Source: Agelaius tricolor
Taxonomy: Eukaryota > Chordata > Aves > Passeriformes > Icteridae
Direction of reading: 5' to 3'
Assembly: GCA_023055355.1 (NCBI GenBank)
Contig: JALJCS010000035.1
Coordinates: 1,364,001-1,428,000 of the forward strand
DNA length: 64,000 nucleotides
Shown here: piece after piece, positions 24,101 to 36,300 of the stretch
How positions within the stretch are numbered: position 1 is the stretch's first letter
Layout: each line of letters begins with the position of its first letter
Notes under the pieces: generated by a model
Databases searched by the model: none
Seen by the model: the letters and a program-made list of their open reading frames with translations, nothing else
Told to the model about the DNA's origin: nothing
Position numbers and translations under genes: made by a program

Positions 24101-27100
24101 TGTTATTCAATTTAATCCATGAACCTGACTCAGTGAAGCAGCAACCAAGGAAAATGGAAAGATGCTCAAGAATTAAATTAACTTGATCACAAAGAGAGGG
24201 AAGAGACATTTTGGCTAATGGGTGAAGACTACAATTAAATTGGGAATATCTAAAGTCTGAGCTCTTCCCTGCATCAGTGCATTCAAACATGCATCTGAAC
24301 AAACACAAACAAATTTCTCTGTGTCTTTGCTGTTTAGCTGATCAACCCCATTTGGGACTGGGGTGGCCACTGGGTCAGCAAAGGCTTCTGAGAGGGAGAC
24401 AGAGCAGACAGAGCTGGTGCTGACTCATGGCTGAGTGCAAAGCTCCTTCCTGCCTGCACAGAGGGCACTGCAGGCAGCAGGGACACGGGAACCATGGACA
24501 GGCAGAATGGGAATGCAGAGATCTCAGAGCCACTGGGGTGGAGGCACCTCTGGCATCCCCCTCTGCCCAAAGCAGGGCCAGGCAGTGCAGTGACCCAGGA
24601 ACAGGCCCAGGAGCTTTTGGATGTGTCCAAGGATGAAAACACCACAAACTGCACCGGCAACTCCATCCCCTGTTTGGCCATTCACATGGGTGAAAAAAAA
24701 AAAGGTATTTACATTTAAATGGAATTTCCTGAATTTCAGGCTGTCCCCATCACCAGACACCACTGGGAGAGCCTGGTCTTTACTGCCCACGCCCCAGGCT
24801 GATGGAACCATCCCTTCTCCAGGCTGCACAGAGCATCTCCAGCTGTGGGCCCAGCTGCTCCTGCCCCCAGAGCCACGAGGAGCTGGCAGTGAGCTCTGCC
24901 TGCACCCCCCAATGGAATGCAGAGGCTTCCAAGCCCTCCAAAGCTCTCAAGTGTTGCTAAGGAGACCCAGAGGCTGAACCTGCTATAAATGGGGTTTTTG
25001 TGGAGCTCAGAGATCAAGCTCAGCCCTTCAGCACCAATGGCAGGAGCAGAGCAGCTGCTGGGCTTGAGCTGGGCTGTTCTGCAGCCCTCAGGTAACAAAG
25101 GCTCCTTTAAAGAGCTGCATTTTGGCCTCAGGGGCTCCTATTCTGCAGCTGGACCATTTGTATTTGTAGAGAATCATTTTAGCTGTGGGTTCACTCACCT
25201 GCCAGCACCCTGTACCAGAGCTCAGCAAAGCTGAAGCCACCAGACAGGAACAGCACTGGTGCTGAAGGGGCAGGGAGCTCTGGCCAGGCTCTGCCAGGGT
25301 GAGGGGGATTATCTGCCCATGGAAATGCAGGATTGGGAGGCTTTCTGCTGTTCTTTCTCATTAAATAAGTAATTTATAAAAACCTCCATTTTCAGAGTGA
25401 GCTGAGGAACTTTTCCCAGGGTGTTTTTGTCTTTGTTTTGCCTCCTGTGGTGTCAGAAGGCAACAGGACTGAGAGGAAGTGGCCCTAGGACAGCCCTTCC
25501 CAGCACAGCAGCGATCCTGCTCCTGTCATCCAACAAAAACCTCCCAAACCTCATTCACTGGCTCATTAATGCTCCAAGATGTGACTCTCATTATGTCTGG
25601 TCCCAATCAAGGACCAGTAATGAGCCACCTGTGAAAAATCCACCCAGATGATCCCCTCAGGTGTTTGTCCTGGAGAACGTGGGCGTGAGCTCCACGTGAG
25701 CTGAGCTGTTGGTCAGGGATGATAAAATACAGAAGCAAAGCTAACAGTTGCTTTTTGTCTGCTCAAAAACAAATGGGAAGCCTGGGTATAACTGTGCTGT
25801 GGGTGGGATACAGCCTTCAAATAATGAGTTTAATTAATCTGGGTAAAACTACCCTGAGATCTGCTCTGGCCTCTCTTTTATTATTAATGCAATGATCCAC
25901 AAATCCTGTGGCACTTTCGTAAATTGAGTCATCTGTGTCATTCCAGATCTTGTACAAACACTCCTGGAGCTCTTTGTGAGGCATTTGTCACCAAAGCCTC
26001 TCAGGAAAGATCTTTCTAGATAAACCAAATGGCAAATGCTGCTCTGATCCCCCCCTGGCTGATGGCAGAGCCCAACCATCCCATGCCACCCCTCCATGGC
26101 AGGGACACCTCCCATTGTCCCAGCCTGGCCTTGGGCACTGCCAGGGACCCAGGGGCAGCCACAGCTGCTCTGGGCACCCTCCCAGGGAGGAATTCTGCTG
26201 GTTTAGCCTTCAGTGTCTGCCTAACCTCTTACTGATTGCTCTGACCGCCAGAGAAGATGGGAATGGATGCAATAAAAACCCTTCAGGCCCCCAGTGCTCG
26301 TCTGTTAGCACTGAAACAGCACATGGGGCCTGGCACTGCTGACAGATCCTTTACAACAGCACACCAGCGCTGTAGAAAAGAACTTTTCACTCTGCATTAC
26401 TGAATGGCTCAAAAAGCTGCATATTTCCATCTGCACCACCTCAAAGGCAGATGCCAGGATTGCAGCCCTCTGTATATTAAAAGCTCTAGAGGAGCTCAGC
26501 ATTGTTTACTTAAGAGGGAGCTTGCAAAAAAAAAAAAAAAAAAGGCAAAAATTAAGATCAAAATATCAAGGATATTTAATTTCAATTCATAACCAGGCCT
26601 GCGGGCTCAGATCAGGGCTCAGAGCTTTGTCTTAATCTAATTTTATGCAAACAATTCAGTGATAATGAAAGTTTATATAATCCACATCAAGGAAATCAGA
26701 GGGGTTCCCAAAACCTGTAATGAGAGCTGACATCAGTGAGTGCACATCAGGAAACCCAAAGGCTCCCTGAATGAATGGCTCCAGAGAGCACCTGACAGAG
26801 ACAGAGCTCCCTCCACACCCCAGAGCCTCTCAGGCACTTTGTGGGGCTGGGATGAGAGCTGGCAGCATTTCCCCACTTTGGGATGCTCAGGGGTATTGAT
26901 GCAGGGCATCCTCAAGGTAGGGAATAATGAGCTCTGACCCCTGGTTCAGGAGGCTGAACAAAGAATATTGCTTTATTAAGCTATACTATATTACACTAAT
27001 ACTTTATTGTAACTATACTAAAAAATACTAAAGAAAAACCCATGACTGTCCCCAAAAGCCACAACACATCTTTGACCCCATTGGCCAATCAATCAAAAAA

Positions 27101-30100
27101 AAACCCTTCCCAGGGTCCAATTAACAAATCCCTCTCAGTGGACAATCTCCATAACACATTCCACATGTGCAAAAACAACAGGAGCAGCAAGTGGAGATGA
27201 GAATTGTTTTCTCTTCTCCCTCTGTGCTTCTCACTGCCTTCCCCAGGAGAAATCCTGGGAGAGGGAATTATGTCTCTGCCTTCTCCAGGAAAAATCCTGG
27301 GAGAGGGAATTATGTCTCTGACTTCACCAGGAGAAATCCTGAGAAAGGGAATTATGTCTCTGCCTTCCCTAGGAAAAATCCTGGGAGAGGGAATTTTGTC
27401 TCTGCCTTCTCCAGGAAAAATCCTGGGAAAGGGAATTATGTCTCTGACTTCACCAGGAGAAATCCTGGGAAAGGGAATTCTGTCTCTGCCTTCTCCAGGA
27501 GAAATCCTGGGAGAGGGAATTATGTCTCTGCCTTCCCCAGGAAAAGTCCTGGGAAAGGGAATTCTGTCTCTCTCTGTTCAGGGTATGTGAATAGCACCCA
27601 GGGGAGCCAGCCCCACTGCAGAGTTCCCTCCCTGAGTGGCCCCTCCGTGCTCTCAGAGGTGCAGGGGCAGAGGAAGAGCCCAGGGGCTCTCAGGACAGAG
27701 CTCTTCATTCAGTCATGGAGCAAACCAAGGCCCAGGGAGGTGTGGAACAGGTTCCTGCACTGCACACCTGTCATAATCCACTGGTGATGGTTCCATAACT
27801 GATCCCAGAGTGCAAAAACAACATAGAGAGGATTTCAGCATTAATAAACCAACTGCAGTTTGCCCATTCTTCTCCTCCTGGAGGAGGTGCCATTGTATTT
27901 AGCAAGCAGAGCATAAAATTCAGCTTTACCTTTTGCACTGAGGTTTTCAGTCATTTTGTGAAGGGACCAAAACCATGACAGGGAAGTGCAAACTTAGGTT
28001 AGACAATCTCACAGCCTTTTCTGTGCTCCCCTTCGCCTCCCTGGGGAGCTGAAGAAACAAAATCAGCCTGGGAGGCCCTGCTTAGTTCCTTCAAGTTGTC
28101 TCTTCCTTCCCAGACAGTCCAGATACACACTCACACTAAAATGGATTTTTGTGAGGGAACCAAAACCCTGACAGGGAAATACTGATTTAAGGTACACAAT
28201 CACAGAGCTCTTGCTTCCCTGGGTAGGTGAAGGGACTAATCTGCCTGGGAGGCTGAAATTTGCTTAATTTCTGCAAATTGCCCCTACAAATTTCTTCATA
28301 TTGCCCACCACCAGCTCCAGGAGGAGAAACCCAACCTGACAGAGCCTGATCCCAGGCAGAGGTGGCTGCTGGGGACACACAGGTGACACCGTGTCCGTGT
28401 CCCCTCACGGAGGGGACACCAAGCTGGGAGAGGAGCAGGACTGGCCCCCAGCCCCGTACCTGGAGGATGACCCAGTGTCCCTCCTTTGCAGCCACATCCA
28501 GAGCTTGTTCAGCCACCAGCTCCTGGCCTTGTCCAAGGGAAACGTTGTGGAGGTTCCTGTGGTTGAAGGTGTAGCCCAGCTTCTTCCCTGGGAGGGAACA
28601 AGGAGTGAGTGCAGGTGCCAAACCCTCACACATGAGCTCTCACACTCCTGATATCACTTCTCTTGTCACCACTCCTTGCCCAAGTGCTCACCCAGCAGCA
28701 GCTTCCCCCAAACTCTTTTAATTACAGTGCAGCATCCACACAAAGGTGCCTCGTTACCAAGCACTCCTTGTTTAAAGAACATTATTCCCCTGCAACCTGG
28801 TGTAAAAACACATTTTACAGGGATAAGAAATGAAAATCTTTTCCTGCTGATTAGCCAGGCTTTGAACACCCACACTGGGTGGGGAAAAGCTCCTGCAATG
28901 CAGGCTGGGCTAGGAGAGGGCAGCTGGGATGGAATGAAATCCCTGGGAGCTTCCTCAAGCAAGGCCTCCCAGGTGTCTGGGGCTTGGAGAGCAGAGAGAA
29001 ACCCTCCAGGTTTCTCAGCAAAGCCCATGGGAAGGGGCTTGGGGTGGTTTGGGACAGATCCCAGTGTCCCTCCAGGGCAGGCTCACTCTGCAGTGCTGAG
29101 AGGAGGAAATCACAACTGATATTCATTCATCACTCATCCCCTGCCTTGGGCTGGTGCCCTGGCTCTGGGATTTGCCCCATCTCTGTGATTTCCCCCTCTC
29201 CAGGCAGGTGCAGCCCCACATCCCTGTCATTCCCTGCCCTGCAGCTCCTCCTGTCCCCTCACTGGTCTCTGATGATGCTTCAGCCTCCCCTGGTCCCTCT
29301 GGAGCATCCCAGTGGCTCAGATCATTTCTGTGCTCATGGCTGCAAATCCCCTGGCCAGGTTTTGGGTCTGTCCTGCTGCTCCTCTCACAGCACAACCAGC
29401 CCTCCCTGCTCTGTGCACCTCAGAAGAAAAACCCAATGTGTGCTGCAGGAGAAAACAGCCCCACAGACATCCCCAGGATGGGCTTGGCTCAGCCAGGGAG
29501 CCAGGACTCATCCCCACAGTGATCCCTGGGGATTGCCCACCCTTATCTCTGCATGCAGGTCTGCCTTCCTGCAGGTGGTGTGCCCTGAATTCCCAATTCC
29601 TGCCAAAAGCAGGCAGGTTTCAGAGAGAAACAAGGAAAAGATTTGTCTTGCAAGGCTCAGGAACCATCTTGTGGTACAGGACTGGGAACAGATGGTCAAG
29701 AGGAGAACAAACCCCCAAACTCCAGCTCTCTGCTGAGCCTCAGCACAGCTTCCCCTGGGACACAGCTCTGCACCCATCTCAGAGCTCCCAGCTCCCTTTC
29801 CCAGCTCTCCTTCCCACCATCTCTGGCTGCTGCCAGCTTTCAAAGCTGCTGATCTTCTCCTCTGCCTTCATGATCCTCTGCCTGGAGAGGGGATGGGGCA
29901 AATCAGAGAGCCAGGCAGTCACAGACATCTTTTATGGAAAATCCTTTCCTTGGGATTTTTCCTCCTGAGAAGCTGAGAGGCCTCAAGAACAAAATGTAAC
30001 CAATGGTTATCTGCTGCTGTGGGATGCAACAGGTGCATCTGGGATTGGGCTCTTGTGGTTGTTTCTAATTAATGGCCAATCACAGCCCAGCTGGCTCGGA

Positions 30101-30328
30101 CAGAGAGTCTGAGCCACAAACCTTTGCTATCATTCTTTCCTTTCTATTCTTAGCCAGCCTTCCGATGAAATCCTTTCTTCTATTCTTTTAGTATGGTTTT
30201 AATATAATATATATGATAAAATAATAAATCAGCCTTGTGAAACATGGAGTCAGATCCTCATCTCTTCCCTCATCCTCAGACCCCTGTGAACACACCCCAG
30301 GCCAGGGGATGAGTAATAAATGAGCATC

Positions 30329-30386
<58 letters not shown>

Positions 30387-33300
30387 TCCACTCCAGAGGG
30401 GTATCAGTGAGCCTGCCCTGGCAGTGCCAGCCCTGCTCCCTCCTTGCTGGCTGCACAGGGGAGGGCATGGGCACTCAGGGAGGGCACAAAGCCCTTCCAG
30501 CCCAGCAGTGATTGCTGCAGAGCCCTCCCTGTGATGCCAAGGAAAGCTCCCATGGGTGGGCAGCATCTGCAAGAAGCTGACTTCCATTCACAGGAATTAT
30601 CCAGCACTTTAATAAAACCTAATGAAGGACAGAGAAATGTTAATAACAAGCAAAACCCCAGTGAGGCAGCTGGAAGGCCAGTGCAGCTGCTCTGTGGCAG
30701 TGATTTTCTTTAATTCCTTCTCTTTTTGCTGCTTCTTGCTGTAACTTTTCTGGCTGGCTAACCCCAGGTGCTCAGCTACGCTCGTCTTTACAATTCCAAT
30801 TAAAGCACTCATGGTTTGATTTTACTGCTTCATTTCCCATACAAGGAAATAACAGGGAGAGACAGGATCACCAGGGTGGCTCCAAAGGGAAGGCAGGAAC
30901 ACCACAGGAGCTTCTTTTGGGGGTGTGCCTTTAATTCCCAGTAATGGCACCTGGTTTGGGGGCAGAAAGAGCTTGAAATGCAAAGCTGAGCCCAAGAATT
31001 CCCCAGAATGAGCAAAGTTGAACAGCTCTGACAGCTGCTCCTGGCCATGTTGGTAAAGGCTCACTCAAAGATTATTTTGGGTGCATTGTGGAGAGGAAAA
31101 GGAATGCACAAGCCATTGTGCCAGCCTGGATGGTGTTTTGTCCTGTCCAGCCCCAAAGGCATCAGACTCCTCTGCTCCAGAGGGACGTTCAGGCTGAAAA
31201 TGAGAATTTTTCCAGAGTGGAGCCAAGACCCAGAGTAAATTCCACACAAGGGCAGCTTTGGAGCACAGCAGTGGCTGCAGCCATTGGGGACAGGGGCATC
31301 AGTGCCTTCCCAAGGGAGGCATCTCACAGAAGGCCCTTTGGAGCCAGCTGACAGCTCCACAGCTGAGCATCCACATGGAAATCAGCTCAGGAAGGATGGC
31401 AGGAAAGCTGGAAACTTTGCCATAAAGCAGCAATCTGTTACAGGGAGCTGTTGCTTATTTTTAGTGATCATAAAATCACAGAATAGCAGGTTGGAAGGGA
31501 CCTCAAGGGTCCTTTGGTTCAACCTTTCTTGGCAACAAGCATCTGACAGCGTGTGAGAGATCTCTGACGTAAATTACAGGTTGTGCACAAAGCCAGCTCA
31601 GAGACCCCTGCACTGAGAACCACACTGGGAATCCAGGCAGGGCAGGAAAAACACAAGTTTAAATTAAACTTCAGATGAAAATCCAAAAAAAAAAACTTTA
31701 AGAAAAACAATAAAACCAAAGCAAAATCCCATCGCATCCTCTCACAATTATCTATTTTTAACAAATTACTTCATTATCTACAAAGAGATGAGGGAAAAAA
31801 AATCCAAACAAAACAGGCATGTCGTGCTAAGATAATAATGCAGCAGATAAATAGCAAGGCTGTGCTGTGCCTGGGGACAGGATTGATTTACCATGTTTCT
31901 CCACATCCTTCAGTGGGTCCACTCCTGGGGACAAGATAAAAAACATGGGGGTGCCAGGCCCTGATTCCTCAAAGGTCGTGGCAAAATCCAGGGATCTCCC
32001 CGCCACATATTTGCTGCCCAGCTTTTCTTCTACAAAATCTCTGCCAGAGAGGAAAAAGAAAAATAAAAATTGCCCCTTTGTTCAGAAAATGCAGATTCCC
32101 CTGCAAATAATCGATTAATTATGATGGAATGCCAGAATTATGAATCCCAGAATTAAGGTTTGAGAAGAGTCCCAAGGTTATCAAGTGTGACCATTGTCAA
32201 GCACCACTGTGTTCACCATTAAGCCATGCCCTCAAGGGTCCCATCCAAAGGTCTTTTGAGCACTTCCAGGGGTGGTGCCAGGGTTTGATAATCCTTCAAC
32301 TGGAAAAGTTTTGCCCTAATATCCAATCTAAACCTTTCCTGGTGCAACTTGAGGCTGTTTCCTCTGCTCCTGTCCCTGTTCCCTGGAGCACAGCCTGACC
32401 CCCCTGGCTGTCCCCTCCTGGCAGGAGCTGTGCAGAGCCAGAAGTTCCCCCTGATCCTCCTTTGCTCCAGGCTGAGCCCCTTCCCAGCTCCCTCAGCCTC
32501 TCCTCATAGAACTTGTCCTGCAATCAGTCTTCATTTTGATCCTTCAAATGATTTGGAAAGTGAACTTAGGAAAATGAGCAGGAAATAGTTGTGGAGATGC
32601 TCTGTAGGCTGGGCTGTCCCTCAGCAGCAATGCCTGGTGCTCTGTACAGGGCTGGGATGCCACAGGACACAGCAGCCTCTGGCAGACAAAGGAAATGGGA
32701 AGGGAGAGCAGTGGGAGCTGCATTCAGAGGCACAATTCAAGCACTGACTCAGGAATCTCAGGAGGGAAGAAATGAGTTAAGGTACAAGACACAAGCACCC
32801 GCCACGTGTTGTGCAAGCCAAGCAGCCTTGCAGAGGAAGCAGCCATCCACACCAAGTCCAGATGATTTACACAATTGCTTTGATCTGCAAAGCTGAAAGG
32901 GAAGAGCTCTAAGAATGTCTGGAGCGTGGAGCCTTAGCATGAGAGCGACAAGGAAAAATTCAAAGGAGCGAACAGGGAAAGGCTCAGCTCCACAGCAGCT
33001 GCTGGAGCGGAGCCGGTGCGTGGAGAATGTTCTGGCTGGATTCCCCCAGGGTGAGCTCCTGACATCAGTGCTTTGCAAAAAGAGACACACTGAGCACTGA
33101 TTCAAAGGTAGCAATGTTATATTCAAACCCCAGGAATGCTGCTGCAGCTCAGATGGATTACTCAGGCCTTTTGAAGGCAGCCAAATTCTTTCTAAGAGAG
33201 CTGAGAACCTCCTTCAAGGACTGGTGAAAGGCAGTTGGAATAGAAATGCCTAAGGGACTGCAATTAAAAAAGATTAAAAAAGCTTCCACAGTTTTGGTAC

Positions 33301-36300
33301 CTCTCCTTCAAGAAGATTTTTCTTTTCAGGGTCAAGATTTGATTGGAATTTTTCTGTTCAGGGTCAAGATTTGGTTGTAGATTTTTCTGTTCAGGGTCAA
33401 AATTGCTGCTGGAAAGGCTCAGGTCAAAAAATCTAACCAAGTCCATCAGATTTAAGGTCACAACACTCTTGTTTTACTTCACATCTCAGCTTTTTGAAAC
33501 AGTGCCTTGGGGAATCAGAAACACAAGGTGCTACCAGAAGCTTTTTGCTGATATTCTTCAATAGATTGAAGGGGAAAAGAGATTTACAGGGGATAATCCT
33601 TTCTCAGGAAATTACAGTTGTTGGTGCACTGCTGGCCCTGAAGCTCTAAGGAGTGACTCAGGGACTTCTCCTGATGCTCCTTAGGTCCAGGGAATGAACC
33701 AGGCTGGGCAAACATCCCCAGGGATCTGCTAGGAAGAGTGGCTGGAACACCCAACTTCCCATTACAGGCTTGGATCATCTTAAATCCTAAAGAAATCCTG
33801 CACCATCATCACAGAGCAGGGACACATGAGGTGGGGCACAAAGGGGCTTAGAGCTTCCTGAACAGCAGCTGGAAATGAGCTTGGGATACTCCAGGGCACC
33901 TAAAATCCCACAATATTACTCCTAAAATGCACCCATGGACTGGCCATGATGTCCATGGTCACCAGTGAGGTGTTTCCTGTGGGCACACTGAGGTGTTGAT
34001 AACTGAGCTGCATTTCAAGAAGAGTCCCCAGAGTCCTGGAGAAGGCTCAGTGAACTGTTACTGTCTGCACTTCGAGATAAGAAACAAAACAAAACAATAC
34101 AAAACCCCATTTAAATACTCCTGTGCAAACAGAAAACTTGATGTGCCCAAACCCTAAAAATATCCAGCCAAGCTTTTGAACTTGGATTCCCTTTTCATAA
34201 AAGAGAGACAGGAAAGGGGCTGAAATTTGATGTTCCTGTTATTTTTGAGCTGTCTGAGTAAGAAAGAAATGAATTATAGTTGCATAAATGCACCTAAAAT
34301 TCCAAGAGCTGATTTTACTCAAGCTAAACAGCAACAGGAAAACCAATATTTTCAGCTGAGACACCTGGAGAATCCAGCCATAAGAGTAAGAAATGAAAAA
34401 AGGTGGAATAGTATTAGTATTGTGATAAACTGTAGTATTTATTCTAATAAAAAAATAATAACAGTGACCATGGGGAGATTGACTCAGTCTCATCTGTGTT
34501 TTTCTGTGAACCTTGAAGCACAAACAGATGCAGTTCATACACTGAGTAAAAAACCCTGCTGTGTGCACATCAGGTGGTGCAGGAATATACTGGAGAAACA
34601 GGAGCATGAGAGACATCCCAGAAAGAGCAAAACATTGGCCAGGGAAGGGGAAAACCAAATCCTCATGGAGTGAAAGACCTTTAGTTTGTCCTGGAACAAG
34701 GAGGCAGCTTTTGCATGGCTCCAGGACGTTTAGCCTCGCCCAGTTACCTTCACTACATAATTCACCACTACAACTTTCAGAACCAGCTGCACATGAATTT
34801 TGCATTTTACAGGGAAAAAAAAAAAGGGGAAAGAGAGAAAACCTCTGTAAGACTTTCCTTTACTTCTGCTCCTATTCTACTCCTATTCTTCTATACTTCT
34901 ACTCCTATTCTAAGAAGAATCTCAGACTGTTCTAGTAACTAAAATGGATGTTCCAGCAGCAGATATGCAACACCTGTGTGGTGATGCTCATTTCTGACTT
35001 GGCAGGGCTGCCCCTCACCCTGCGTACACTGCTCCATCCCTGCTCTGTCTCTGGTGGTGGCAGAGAGCTTGCATCCCACTAAGCAAGAAATTCCACTGAA
35101 ATCCCATGTGTTGATTGCCTTGCAGAGTTCAGAGATCACTGAATCACACAATGGTTTGGGCTGGAAGGGACCTTAGGGATCATCCCATGGGCAGGGACAC
35201 CTCCCACTGTCCCAGGGACACCTCCCACTGTCCCAGGCTGCCCCAAGCCCTGGCCTTGGCATTCCAGGGATCCAGGGGTGCTGGGAAGGATGAAAGTTTG
35301 ACAAGAAAGTCTCACAGATATGTGGATGCTTAGCAGAAAGATTTTTGAATGTAGAATCTGAAGAAGGAATAGAGATGGAAGCAAGTTTTGATATAGAAGA
35401 AAAGAATTGCTGAGCCAGTCTCACTGGATAACCAAGGAGGTAAAGGGTGTGTGAGTTAGAAGGGGTTTTTATGGCTTAGAGCAAAGGATAAACCCACCCC
35501 AAACAAGAAGATGTTTTTACCAAGCACAAAGAGAGCACAGGCAAACAAGGCAGCCAATGTGGCAAGTAGAAAAAAGGTCTCAGAATTTTGCACTGCAAGA
35601 AAACTGAAAAACAACTTCTAGCTTAAACTGTAATGTACTAACTTTTAGTGACTGGAGAACAGTAACATGAATATGGTAATTATAGTAGTTATGATAGGCT
35701 ATAGGTAAAAGTTAAGGGATAGATTGGTTCTACTGTATGAAGATGCTCAGCAAAGAAAAGTCTATAATGCACTGTAACCAAACCCAAAGGGTGTCCAGGC
35801 CTGTCTGCAGCTGGGGCTGACAGCTGTAGGCACAGCTCTGTCACCCACGACCCTGGACTGCTGTGACACCTTGGGCACAATAAACTGTGACACCTTGACA
35901 CAATAAACTGCATTTTGGAGAGCCCCTGGAGCCCCACATTCCTCATTTTGGCTCTTACAGTGGCGCCCAACATGAGGCACCATTAGCAAGAGCCTCAATG
36001 AGGGATGTGGCTCTCCAGGCCTGCCTGCAGCTGGAGCTGACAGGCCCAGCTCTGTCACCCACAACCCTGGACTGCTGTGACATCCTTGGTACAATAAACT
36101 GCATTTTGGAGAGCCCCTGGAGTCCCACATCCCTCATTTCAGCTCTCACACAGGGGCAGCCCCAGCTGCTCTGGGCATCCTGTGCTGGTGCCTCCCACCC
36201 TCACTGGGCTCATTCAAGACCTCTGATAGGAAACCACGCTGCAGGATTCCCATGCTAGGAATGTCCTGACATTCCCAAACCCCAGCAGAGCCCTGAGCTC

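Noticed and set aside
27167..27787. 206-codon ORF with repeated [13 protein letters not shown] words
   Set aside because: The 42 bp satellite is a multiple of three, so frames stay open. It also lies in an antisense LTR.
28879..29736. 285-codon plus-strand ORF
   Set aside because: It has no recognisable domain, no splice or promoter context and a composition typical of random GC-rich frames. Two further frames are open in the same place.
30188..30587. Poly-Ile, poly-Asn and poly-Tyr ORFs
   Set aside because: They are translations of the ATT microsatellite at 30331-30386.
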